Of a stretch of 64,000 nt of DNA, positions 47,283 through 58,847 are shown piece after piece. The stretch is from Lactarius indigo (lineage: Eukaryota > Basidiomycota > Agaricomycetes > Russulales > Russulaceae): assembly GCA_025766275.1 (NCBI GenBank), contig JAFKAC010000014.1, positions 1,302,001 through 1,366,000 of the forward strand, read 5' to 3'. The notes below the pieces were generated by a model, which saw only the letters and a list, made by a program, of their open reading frames with translations, did no database searches and was not told the origin of the DNA. The translations under genes and the position numbers were made by a program. Position 1 is the first letter of the stretch. The number at the start of each line of letters is the position of its first letter.

Positions 47283-47900
47283 TGATGAACAGACACATAA
47301 GAACTATACTCACAGTGGACTGATAGTACTGTGGTGAGATATAGAGGGTGACTGGAAGCAGCACAGGGGTGTCAAGCAGAGTGAAGCAAAGTGGAAGTCT
47401 GGCACACAGCAGTGAGAGAACTGATAATAGTATTACAGTGGAGAGGACATACCTGGCACACAGCAGTGAGAGAACTGATGTGGACCAGGAGCGTACAAGC
47501 ACTACTACTTATACTATACAGAGGTGTGACACTAGTACAAGAGTGGTAACGTAGAGTCACAGATTACAAGGAGCGTTGTTCTCCATACAGGACAAAAGGA
47601 GTGTATGAAAAGGGAACAAGGCGACTAAAAACAAAGAGAGTCCAGACAAAGATGATATCATAATGACATCACAATAAAGATAAGAGCTAAAGGAGAACAA
47701 AAGACTGAGTACAATGAAGTGTCCGGAATGTTCTACATGATGTCATAGTACATGATGTCATACATGACGCAATGATCAGCGCTAGATTGTACAGATCAAA
47801 TGCAAGTAATCTACAAGTCCAATTAATCTAATCTAAAGCAGTCCATGCTGCAAGTCCAGTCCGTACGAGCCGCTAAGTGCGCAAGGGTCACTTATCAACA
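47283..47900 (-). repeat. 3' LTR of the Copia element
   Basis: Right end at 47900 (minus TGTTGATAAG after the purine tract). The left end is uncertain by a few bases. It contains a TATA-like TATAGTATAAG near 47520 (minus). Confidence 0.7.
47399..47479 (-). repeat. 27-bp direct repeat bracketing a putative leader intron in the Copia LTR
   Basis: On the minus strand the 27 bp starting ATCAGTTCTCTCACTG and ending GTGTGCCAG occur at 47479-47453 and 47425-47399. The first copy is followed by GTATGT, a consensus donor, and the second ends in CAG, giving a 54-base candidate intron just after the predicted RNA start. The layout is the same as in the element A LTR. Confidence 0.5.
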
Positions 47901-47919
47901 TCTCCCCGTGATCTACAAT

Positions 47920-50420
47920 CTAAGTACACACAAGTCCCATGTCATCATTGTGCTTCTGCAGCAGGACACGCGGTAGTGACTTTGTAAAGCCATCCGCAAC
48001 CATATCCACAGTAGGAGTTCTAATGAGGGTGATGGTCCCCTTTTCAATGTACTCCCTAATGACATGATGCCACATGGCAATGTGCTTAGAGCGTTTCCCA
48101 GTGACAGGGTTCAAGGCCAAGTCAATGGCACCCTTATTGTCACCATGAAGTGGGATGGGGTCGTCGACCTCGTACCCAAGTTCCATGAGGAAGCTCTGAT
48201 ACCACGCAGCCTGGTTAGCCGCGTCGGTCATGGCCATGTATTCCGCTTCCGTTGTGTTTTGGGCAACAGTCTTTTGCTTGCGCGAAGACCAGCTTATTGC
48301 ACCGTTAGCTAGTAGGAACACATAACCAGAGGTGGAGTGGCGGTCATCAGTCTGATCAGCCAGACTGGAATCAGTGTAGCCGTGAAGGCCATCGCCATTG
48401 GCGCCATCGTAGACAATACGCATATCCATGGTTCCCACTAAGTAGGACAGGACATACTGTGCAAGTCGCAGATGTTGTGGTGAGGGATTCGCTGCGTACT
48501 GCGCCAAACGTGACACAGCGAAGGAGATATCTGGCCTAGTGCCAATCTGCACATAAAGCAGACTCCCAATCAGGGACTGGTAGTGGGAAATATCTGAGGC
48601 AGTTGCCTGCGACGTATATTTAACCAAGTGCTCGTCAGCACCAGCGGGCAAGGGTGTGTTGTGTGGTGTGGCATCAGACATGCCAAAGCGTTCAAGGACA
48701 TCCTTGATGTAGCCAGACTGATCTATTTCGATCCGTCTAAGGGAGCAGTTGCACACAATGCGCATACCAAGATAAGACTCTATCTCCCCGAGATCTGTCA
48801 TCTCATAGCGTTCAGACAAGTCTGACTTAAGACGCTTGATTCCACTCAACGAGGGACCCAGTATAGTGATGTCGTCAACGTAGACAATAACAAAGAGTGG
48901 ATCATACCCCTCCTGTTGAGGCATCACATATATGCCAGCATCAGCAAACGTCCGCTTAAAGCCGAGTGCAGTGAGCACTCCATGGAATTGTAAGTTCCAT
49001 GTGCGGGAGGCCTGTTTGAGACTATAGATCGCCTTAACCAGGCGACACACCTTCGTCTCAGAGCCAGTGACAGTGAAACCTTGTGGCTGCTCCATGTATA
49101 TCTCCTCGTCAAGCACGCCATTGAGAAAAGCAGACTTAACATCCATCTGATGGATGTGCCAGTCCTCCAGCGCAGCCAACGCCAGAAGTAAACGTAGCGA
49201 CTCAAATCGTGCGACGGGAGAGAAGGTTTCATCAAAATCTATGCCAGGGATCTGCGTGAATCCCTTAGCCACCAAGCGAGCTCTGTAGTGGCCATCTGCT
49301 TTGAGCTTGAAGACCCATTTGGATTTTACTGCCTTACGATTAGGCGGGAGATCCACTAACTCCCAAGTCCCATTCTTAGCTAGGGCATCCATTTCATACT
49401 GACATGCCTTAGTCCACTCATCTGCAGCTGCAGACTGCATGGCCTCTGCATAAGTTGCAGGGTCCCGACCTACAAAGGCAGCAGCCAGTAACTCCGCATA
49501 CCCCAGACGCCTGCCACGCCATGCCACATTGTCCATATTGAAGTAACGCGGATTAGGGACAGGGGCACAAGCACTGCGCCTTGGTGCATTGTCCATCTCG
49601 CGCAACAGCTGACTACGCTGTGCACGATCCTCAAATCCCCCAGGCATTTCTGGTGAGGGAGGAGGGACATGGCGCATAATGTGCATTGCACTAGGACGCG
49701 GCGGGGGTGAAGTGGGAGTGGTCTGCTCACGTTTAGGTGTGGTGGGCAGAGCTGGCAGAGCAGGTGGTGGTGTGGTAGGGCATGGTTGGACTTGTGGGGG
49801 GTCTAAAAGGTTTTCTACATCCTCCTCCTCACTACTACTGGAGTGTGCAGGGGAGGGGGCTCGCATTGGTGGTAACGCCGGCGGGTGAGGCACAGCAGTC
49901 ACTGTTGTGCTAGGCACGACTGGTGGTGAAGGTGTGGGGTGTGTCTCAACACCCTGTAGGGACGGGAAGCTACTCTCGTCAAATGTCACATCCCTGGACA
50001 CCCGAATGGAGTGGGTTGAGCAGTCCCAGAGCTTATAGCCCTTAGATTCGGGCTCAAACCCAATAAGCGTGACCTCAATGGCCTTCGCATCCAATTTGCG
50101 ACGCTTATCAGCGGGTACATGCATGTACCCCTTGCATCCAAAGACGCGAAGATGTGAGACATCGGGCACTTTGCCAGAGTGCCAGAGCTCATAAGGAGTG
50201 CGCCACTTAAGCTCACGGACTGGAGAACGGTTATAGATGTGCACAGCTGCGCACACCGCATGCTCCCAGAAGCCTTTAGACATGCCAGCTGTGTGAAGCA
50301 TGGACATTGCCTTATCCATAATGGTGCGGTTAAACCGCTCGGCCTTTCCGTTAGACTGTGGTGAACCCGGCATCGTGAGGTGATGCTCTATCCCTTTCTG
50401 CTTAAGAATGTCCTGTGTGA
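47920..50420 (-). pseudogene. Copia pol, integrase C-terminus, RT and RNase H (split by CACTA)
   Basis: Minus strand. The frame from the CACTA junction leads into MPGSPQSNGKAERFNRTIMD, with the catalytic Glu of the integrase. A Pro/Ser-rich linker follows, then RT (WVFKLKADGHYRARLVAKGF, YVDDITILGPSL near 48.87 kb) and RNase H (GYTDSSLADQTDDRHSTSGY, DNKGAIDLALNP). It ends VLLQKHNDDMGLVCT at 47920. No stop is seen within. It is the direct continuation of 61911-63732; without the CACTA element and one TGA the frame is uninterrupted. Confidence 0.9.
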
Positions 50421-50433
50421 CACTCAGTAAAAA

Positions 50434-50689
50434 GGATTAGTCATGTGAAGTCGCTAAAATAGGACATCAGTCAAGGAAAAGTCAGCTACAAGTCAAGATT
50501 TTTGCACCAGTCAGACAAAGTCAAGATTTAGTCAACCAAAAATCAATTGAAACTCAGACAAAAATAACAAAAAAAAAACCTTGACTTGGATATTATCCAA
50601 GGACATAGCTTGGTCAGTCAAAGTCAATGCCAGTCAGTTAAAGTCAAATGAAAATAGGGAATAAATTATGGAAAATTGGGAACATCAGG
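50434..50689. repeat. CACTA left subterminal repeat region
   Basis: Many copies of AGTCA in both orientations. AAAATAGGACATCAGTCAA at 50456-50474 recurs three times at the right end. Such motifs are the usual binding sites of CACTA transposase proteins. Confidence 0.7.
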
Positions 50690-52200
50690 GTGGGTGTGGG
50701 TGTAGATGGAATTGGGATGGAGAACATGGGGGTGGGGTGTGGGTGTGATGGGGATATGGGTGGGGAACATGGGGGTGGGTGAGGGGAACATGAGGGTGGG
50801 TAAGGGGAACATGGGGGTGGGGTGTGGGGAACATGGGGGTGGGTAAGGGGAACATGAGGGTGGGATGTGGGGAACATGGGGGTGGGTAAGGGGAACATGG
50901 GTATGGGTGTGGGTGTGGGTGGGATGGGGATGGGGAACATGGGGGTGGGGTGTGGGTGTGATGGGGATATGGGTGGGGAACATGGGGGTGGGTAAGGGGA
51001 ACATGAGGGTGGGGTGTGGGGAACATGGGGGTGGGTAAGGGGAACATGGGTATGGGTGTGGGTGTGGGTGGGATGGGGATGGGAATGGGGAACATGGGGG
51101 TGGGCGAGGGGAACATGAGGGTGGGTAAGGGGAACATGAGGGTGGGTAAGGGGATCATGGGGGCAGGGTGTGGGGAACATGGGTATGGGTGGGGGTATGG
51201 ATGGGATGGGGATGGGGAACATGGGGGTGGGCAAGGGGAACATGAGGGTGGGTAAGGGGAACATGGGGGTGGGGTGTGGGGAACATGGGGGTGGGTAAGG
51301 GGAACATGGGGGTGGGGTGTGGGGAACATGGGTATGGGTGTGGGTATAGGTGGGATGGGGATGGGGAACATGGGGGTGGGGTGTGGGTGTGATGGGGATA
51401 TGGGTGGGGAACATGGGGGTGGGTAAGGGGAACATGAGGGTGGGGTGTGGGGAACATGGGGGTGGGTAAGGGGAACATGGGTATGGGTGTGGGTGTGGGT
51501 GGGATGGGGATGGGGATGGGGAACATGGGGGTGGGCGAGAGGAACATGAGGGTGGGTAAGGGGAACATGAGGGTGGGTAAGGGGATCATGGGGGCAGGAT
51601 GTGGGGAACATGGGTATGGGTGGGGGTATGGGTGGGATGGGGATGGGGAACATGGGGGTGGGCAAGGGGAACATGAGGGTGGGTAAGGGGAACATGGGGG
51701 TGGGGTGTGGGGAACATGGGGGTGGGTAAGGGGAACATGGGGGTGGGGTGTGGGGAACATGGGTATGGGTGTGGGTATAGGTGGGATGGGGATGGGGAAC
51801 ATGGGGGTGGGGTGTGGATGTGATGGGGATATGGGTGGGGAACATGGGGTGGGAGAGGGGAACATGGGGGTGGGGTGTGGGGAACATGGGTATGGGTGTG
51901 GGTATGGGTGGGATGGGGGTGGGGTGTGGGTGTGATGGGGATATGGGTGGGGAACATGGAGGTGGGTAAGGGGAACATGAGGGTGGGTAAGGAGAACATG
52001 GGGGCAGGGTGTGGGGAACATGGGTATGGGTGGGGGTATGGGTGGGATGGGGATGGGGAACATGGGAGTGGGGTGTGGATGTGATGGGGATATGGGTGGG
52101 GAACATGGGGTGGGAGAGGGGAACATGGGTATGGGTGTGGGTGTGGGTGGGATGGGGAAAGGGAATATGTGTGGGTGTGGGTGTGGGTGTGGGCAGGATG
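50690..52200. repeat. G-rich minisatellite, about 1.5 kb
   Basis: Units of about 21-24 bp such as GGGGAACATGGGGGTGGGTA with higher-order repeats of several hundred bases. The minus strand has long open frames (Pro/His-rich) that are a by-product of the repeat and not genes. Dense GGG/GGGG runs on the plus strand suggest quadruplex potential. Confidence 0.9.
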
Positions 52201-52269
52201 TGCATGAGTGTGGGGGATGAGGAAGATGATTTTGCATGTTTTACAAAGAAGCTTTAGAGGCCTTCGTGA

Positions 52270-54235
52270 TACACATTTTGTTGTACGGCACAGAAAGTGG
52301 ATGTCAGTACAGATACTGTATAGTTTGCTGAAGAAGCTCTGGAGGTCCTCTTGACAGATACTTCTGGAAGGCTATCAATAAAGACCTTATTTTGCTGCAA
52401 AGCACAGAAGGTGAACACCAGCCTAGATACTGTATGCTTTTCCAAAAGAGCTTTGAAGGTCCTCACAACAGGTATTTCTCACAGTTTTTTTTATCTGCAG
52501 AGCACAGAAGGTAAACACCAGTTCAGATACTGTATATCTTGCCAAAGAAGCTTTGGAGGTCTTTGCAACAGGTATTTCTCACAGGCTGCCAATACAGACC
52601 TTATTTTTCCATAGAGAACAGAAGGTGAACACCAGTCCAGACACTGTATATCTTGCCAAAGAAGCTTTGGAGGTTCTCACCACAGGTATTTCTCACAAGG
52701 TGCCAATACTTTTCTATAGAGCACAGAAGGTGAACACCAGTCCAGGCACTGTATATCTTGCCAAAGAAGCTTTGGAGGTCCTCTTGATGGGTATTTCTCA
52801 CAAGGTGCCAATACTTTTCCATAGAGAACAGAAGGTGAACACCAGTCTAGGCACTGTATATCTTGCCAAAGAAGCTTTGGAGGTTCTCACCACAGGTATT
52901 TCTCACAAGGTGCCAATACTTTTCTATAGAGCACAGAAGGTGAACACCAGTCCAGGCACTGTATATCTTGCCAAAGAAGCTTTGGAGGTCCTCTTGATGG
53001 GTATTTCTCACAAGGTGCCAATACTTTTCCATAGAGAACAGAAGGTGAACACCAGTCTAGGCACTGTATATCTTGCCAAAGAAGCTTTGGAGGTCCTCTT
53101 GACAGGTATTTCTCACAAGGTGCCAATACTTTTCTATTGAGAACAGAAGGTGAACACCAGTCCAGGCACTGTATATCTTGCCAAAGAAGCTTTGGAGGTT
53201 CTCTTGATGGGTATTTCTCACAAGGTGCCAATACTTTTCTATTGAGAACAGAAGGTAAACACCAGTCCAGGCACTGTATATCTTGCCAAAAAAGCTTTGG
53301 AGGTCCTCTTGATGGGTATTTCTCACAAGGTGCCAATACTTTTCTATTGAGAACAGAAGGTAAACACCAGTCCAGGCACTGTATATCTTGCCAAAGAAGC
53401 TTTGGAGGTCCTCTTGACGGGTATTTCTCACAAGGTGCCAATACTTTTCTATTGAGAACAGAAGGTGAACACCAGTCCAGGCACTGTATATCTTGCCAAA
53501 GAAGCTTTGGAGGTTCTCTTGACGGGTATTTCTCACAAGGTGCCAATACTTTTCTATAGAGAACAGAAGGTGAACACCAGTCCAGGCACTGTATATCTTG
53601 CCAAAGAAGCTTTGGAGGTCCTCTTGATGGGTATTTCTCACAAGGTGCCAATACTTTTCTATTGAGAACAGAAGGTAAACACCAGTCCAGGCACTGTATA
53701 TCTTGCCAAAGAAGCTTTGGAGGTCCTCTTGATGGGTATTTCTCACAAGGTGCCAATACTTTTCTATTGAGAACAGAAGGTGAACACCAGTCCAGGCACT
53801 GTATATCTTGCCAAAGAAGCTTTGGAGGTTCTCTTGACAGGTATTTCTCACAAGGTGCCAATACTTTTCTATTGAGAACAGAAGGTGAACACCAGTCCAG
53901 GCACTGTATATCTTGCCAAAGAAGCTTTGGAGGTCCTCTTGACGGGTATTTCTCATAAGGTGCCAATACATTTCTATAGAGAACAGAAGGTGAACACCAG
54001 TCCAGACACTGTATATCTTGCTAAAGAAGCTTTTGGAGGTCCTCTTGACAGGTATTTCTCATAGGCTGCCAATATAGGCCTTATTCTTCTATAGAGCACA
54101 GAAGGTGAACACTAGTCTAGATACTATATGTTTTGCCAAACAAGCTTTGAAGGTCCTCTTGACAGGTGTTTCTCACCAGCCACCAATATAGACCTTATTT
54201 TTCTATAGAACACAAAAGGTGGACACCAGTCTAGA
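52270..54235. repeat. 105-bp minisatellite, about 18 copies
   Basis: The unit contains GGTGAACACCAGTCCAGGCA and CCAAAGAAGCTTTGG (a CCAAAG/CTTTGG inverted repeat). Central copies (about 52614-53990) are nearly identical and spaced exactly 105 bp; edge copies are diverged and of variable length. Because 105 is a multiple of three, two minus-strand frames stay open (35-residue repeats), but there is no independent sign of a gene. Confidence 0.88.
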
Positions 54236-54929
54236 ATACACAAGAGGGCAAACACTGAGCAGAAGAGGTGGTGCATGTAAGCCTTAAACCTAAAGACACT
54301 ATAGGAAGCTAGTCTCTGATAGCCAGCATTAAGCAATATGGAATCACAATGACAAGTGCTATGATCATATAGCATTCTCATATGGAAATTTCTTCCTCCC
54401 CCACTTTAGTATAGTACTTCCTCTTCACTCTACTCCTCTCTTCCCTTTCTTCTCCTTTCTAAATATGTAGCAGTCCTTTGGTATGAACTAGGCACTCTAG
54501 TTACAACTCTGTAATCAAGTAGTTATCCTAGCAAAGATGAGAGTTATACTTGTCTTTGCTGAATACCATCCAGCTTACCTTATAAATTCTAGACCTTGAT
54601 TTGTTTCTCCCTGTAGATCGTCATCCCACTAGACCTGCTAACATGGCTAGCATCTGAGCATCATCTCTACCAACAATACTACATATTGGCTGCTTCTGGC
54701 ACTCCATATTCATCTTAAGGCCTACAGAGGTGAGACAACAATTGTAACTCCACTCATTTTGCTGCCCCTACCAAGGCCCCTACCAACAGTGGGCAGCTGG
54801 TAGCATGAGCTGTTGCTGCCACCAGTTGGCACACAGGGCCTCAACCTGATCCACCATCAGGGCCTGCAGATGTGAGACAAAGGTGCTGGTTTGTGAGAAT
54901 CTAGAGAAACTACTTTGACACTATCTTCC
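54236..54929. other. No gene recognised
   Basis: Unique-looking sequence between the 105-bp repeat and the next G-rich repeat. It has short frames only. Confidence 0.4.
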
Positions 54930-55185
54930 TCTGCACTATGGGGAAGGGGCACATGCATACAGGTGTGGGGGAGATGAGGAACAGGCAGGGGTGTATATGT
55001 GTGGGGGAGTTGGGTAAGCGGGACATGTATATGGGAGTAGGGGAGATGAGGAAGGGGGACATGTGTACAGGTGTTGGGGAGATGAGGAAGGGGTACATAT
55101 ATATAGGTGTGGGGGAGATGGGGAAGGGGCATGAGTGTATCGATGTGGGGGAGATGAGCAAGGGGGATGTGTGCAATTGACTTGG
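54930..55185. repeat. Short G-rich tandem repeat, about 42-bp unit, six copies
   Basis: Diverged copies of a unit like GTGTGGGGGAGATGAGGAAG followed by GGGACATGT and TATA-like bases, downstream of Tnp2. Confidence 0.75.
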
Positions 55186-55393
55186 TGCATGTTATGCAGA
55201 CTCCTGACATCACATTGTTCTTAATACATACAAAAGTCTCCCTGGTGTTCTCTTGAGAAACACAATACCATTGTGCTTCAACACTTTATCTCTCCCATGG
55301 TTCAAACATTTATAGCCAAGAAGCCTGTTATTGTAGACATTTTTCAACCCCTTTATGTATGAAGCACAAGTATGAGACATCTATCTAACTACT

Positions 55394-58300
55394 TTACTCC
55401 TCTTCTTGTTCTTCAATACCATGCTCCTCAGAACTAAGCATATCTAATCCTGGGTGCTTTCTCAAGATATGAACCTTTGACTCCCATTCCCAAACTCCAA
55501 CCAGTGTAACAAGACTAGATGTTCTCAACACCATGCAGTCATTTGACCACTCTCCACACCATCTTCCCAGCACATTCCTTATCTCTCCTAGCCCATAATA
55601 GACCACCAGACTGTAGTCATAGTCTGGCAAAAAGTAAAATGCCAATGCCTCTCCAAAGATAAGCCCCTCCTCTCCTTGAGCCTCAAAATATCTAGATGAC
55701 CTTGTGGCTTGACCTCCCTTCTCAGAGATTCTGCTCCTCAAAGTGACATCTCCTGGCATATTGCACTTTCCCCATCTCTGAATTATGAGGTCCATATCCA
55801 GAGTGACTTCAAGAAAATCACAAATTGCAGCAAGGTGGTTATAATGTTCTGAGGGATTTTCTATCTCAGTCCTTTTGATTGGCAGTGACTGAAACAGGTG
55901 TTCCTTCTTCCTCCCTTCTTTAGGGGGAATGGCCAGGGATGGGTACTGCAAAGTCAACACCTTGGTGCTTGCCCTTTCATATAGAATTGTGGCTATATTA
56001 GCAAAGGGTGCCTTCTTGGACCTGACTTTATGGCCAATTTCTCCAATGGCCCTCTCCACTGTAGCTTGAGAGCCAAATCTGATTGAGCCATTCCATGAGA
56101 TATGGTGTGGGACATGAATTAATTGCCAGATGCACAGCCTGCATCTTGAGACCTTGACTGGGTCATCCTCAACATAAAGCCTCTCAAATTCCTGGAGGAA
56201 GGACTTGATTAGACTGTGTAAGGATGCTAAGTCCTCATCAGACTTTGGTGAATGAGACATTGCAGCTTCAACAATGTCTGCAAACTGGCCAAAGTTCTTG
56301 AGGACATCCTTGTCAAAGCCTAGCTCCCATGCCATTGGTATAATATACCAGTGAAGGAGGGCCATCCATTCATAGACTTTGTACTGGCTATGGCGCTTTT
56401 TGTATGGGTCCCTGATTGGCCCACAGAAAGATGAAGGGAGGGTCTTTACTGCCTTTTCAACCTCTGCACCAAGTTTTGAGGCCATGCCTGCATCCATATG
56501 TATCTTCTCATCAATGGAGCTATGGGTCACCCACAAGTCCCAGATGTGTACCATGCAGTTTTCATAGAATAAATGGAAGGGGTCCAATGGGAAGAATGAT
56601 GGATGGGAAAATGTAGGACTGGCTGCACATATTGTAAGGCGTGAGATTCCTGTCTCCTTTACAGTCCTTTGAAGCTCTGCTTGGGTTCTTGCAGACTCTA
56701 GCCTTTCAATAGTCTGCCAATATTGTCTTTGGCCTCTCATGGGCAAGTTATCCAGGTCAACAATATGGCGACCAGGATTATATCTTTCCTTTTGAGGTGG
56801 AGAGATTGGATAGTACTGGGCTCTAGCACCTCTGTCCTTGGCAGGGCGAGCACCTTGTACCAAACTGAAGCGATCACCATAAAGGGCTGAATGTCCTGCC
56901 ATCCCACTCAACTTGGCAGATCCAAGCATGTCTCCTTTTACACCACAGAGATATGCTCTCAGAACAAAGTAGGATGAGTCAATAGCATCCCATGTCCACA
57001 TCCCCACACTTGCCATTGCCATCTCTTCAAAAAGGGGATATATGAAGGACTCAATGTTCCCAGGTGCTGATGGGCCTGGGATGGCAAGTGGGACAATGAC
57101 ATTGCTTGCTCTGTAGCACATCTCTGGTGGGAGATTGAGCAGCACAACAATTAGGAGCCACATATTGGACTGCTTTTTCATGGTGAGCTGAGCACCATCT
57201 GTAGAGATTGATAGGGCAGTGTCTCTTTCATCATGGAATAGCCCCAATTTGGTGTAGTGGTGAATATGGTTGTCAGAGTTGGCAAACTCTGACCTCTTCA
57301 CACCAGCACCCCTTGCAAGCACATCTAGTGTCCTCTTCAAGCATTCATCCCTATGGCGCATCTCATGGGATGTCTCTGCATTGGCATAGTATGCCTGAAT
57401 GATGGGAGTGATGGGCATATAGAGCATGGTTGCCCTTGACTTTGGTCTGGCTGTAGGACTCTGCTGTGGTTTGTAGCGCTGCTCATCACAGTCTTTGTAT
57501 GAGCAGGTGGATTGAGAATGAGAGTCTCCAGTATATGCCATGCAACTTTTAGGGCACATGTCAATAAATGAGGGGTGTAGGCCAGTGAGGTCTTCAGCTA
57601 GCTTTCTGACCCTATAAAGGCTGAGGATTTCCTCCTTTGTGGCCTCTCCAAGTACCTGTGCATGGGCATTGTATGCTTTAACAGTGCCATTGGACCCTAT
57701 CCATGCAAGGTAGTGCTGGAGGGATAAGGTCTGTGCCCTGGATAGTGTCTGTTGCCATGGGGCATGGATAGGAGGAGGGGGGAGTGTATATTCCTTCAAC
57801 AGCTGTTTCTGAAGCTTCACAACAATTTCTGGCAAATTCCCACCACCACTACCACCAGAGGGCCCATATGAGGACTTGTAAGGGGCAAAGTCCTCATCAG
57901 AGGCTAAAAAACTATCATCATCCTCCAGTGAGTCCAGTTGACTAGAACTAGAGCCAGATTCAGAGCCAGGGTCTGGAGCAACATCCAAGGTCTCCTCTGG
58001 AATCCTGAAGATGACAGAGCTGTCATCCTCATGCTCCTGGTCTGATATATTGTCCAACTCCTGTATATCCATAGAGCCCTCCTCCTGCAAGGAAAATGGG
58101 GTGTCTATGCTGGCATTAGGACAAAGATATCATAAGTTCACAGTAAATTACTTACAATCATCATCAACCATCATAGCATCATCATTGACCATCCTCCCCT
58201 CTGGAAATGGGGGTGAACTAGTAGGGGCAATAGCTAGATCTAAGTAGATCAGTATTAATTGGGAGCATAAAAAATAAGTGCTCACCATCTGAATAAAGAG

Positions 58301-58532
58301 ATCCAAGTTGCCTGGATAACTGTGACTCCTCAACCAGGCTGCCAAGCAGCTCTGAAAGCTGGTGTTGACAGCTCTGGACAAAGTTCACAGTGTCCTGAGG
58401 TGCACCAGAAGCTATCAGATTATATAGATGCTTTAGGTTTTCCTTGGAGTGAATCCTGATAGTCCTCTTGGAAAGCTCCTTATTTGAGGTGCACTTGAAG
58501 CATGGGCAAATATATTTAACTATTGGTGCCAT
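55394..58532 (-). CDS. Tnp2-type CACTA transposase
   Basis: Three exons on the minus strand: 58532-58286, 58233-58156, 58104-55394, with introns of 52 and 51 bp, all GT-AG and in phase, giving 1011 residues. The start MAPIVKYICPCFKC carries the N-terminal CxCxxC zinc motif usual in basidiomycete Tnp2. An acidic segment follows (LDSLEDDDSFLASDEDF), then the Tnp2 core with ADLTGLHPSFIDMCPKSCMAY-type landmarks (seen as LTGLHPSFIDMCPKSCMAYT), LSISTDGAQLTMKKQSNMWL, LLNLPPEMCYR and LSGMAGHSALYGDRF, and a C-terminal domain with WNGSIRFGSQATVERAIGEI. It excises and reinserts the element through the terminal repeats. It is divergent from the accessory gene with a 315-bp gap. No stop or frameshift was seen. 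Confidence 0.88.
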
Positions 58533-58847
58533 TGTTGTTGTGGGAAGGTGTATATACAGGCCTGGTAGCACAAAAACTATCTGCTGATGGACTATAGATA
58601 ACAAGTTGCGAGTTTCGAGTCTTTGAAGCCCCGGGCCGGCCGTGCCGTGATTTGTCAGGGCAGGAGCAAGCGAACATATTGACTTATGTTCATATTGACT
58701 TATGTTTTTATTTTTCCCTTGCTTGTTCGTTCGGTCATTCGTCCTCTCCACCTTCCGCGTTCCTTCCTTCCCCATTTCCTCTTCCCTCTTCCCTCTTCCT
58801 CTCATTCCCATCTTCTTCCATCTTCCCTTCCCATCTATTTTTCTTGC
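58533..58847. promoter_or_regulatory. Bidirectional promoter region of the CACTA genes
   Basis: 315 bp between the Tnp2 and accessory-gene start codons. It contains the tandem CATATTGACTTATGTT (about 58675-58706) and a CT-rich stretch before 58848. CCGGGCCGGCC lies near 58631. Confidence 0.45.

Noticed and set aside
50644..52237. Very long minus-strand open frames rich in Pro, His, Ser and Val (up to about 500 codons)
   Set aside because: They coincide exactly with the G-rich minisatellite, are open in more than one frame, and the protein repeat is only the translated tandem repeat.
52553..53971. Open frames of 195-359 codons made of 35-residue repeats
   Set aside because: The 105-bp repeat length is a multiple of three, so open frames arise automatically in several registers. 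There is no conserved start or flanking coding signal.
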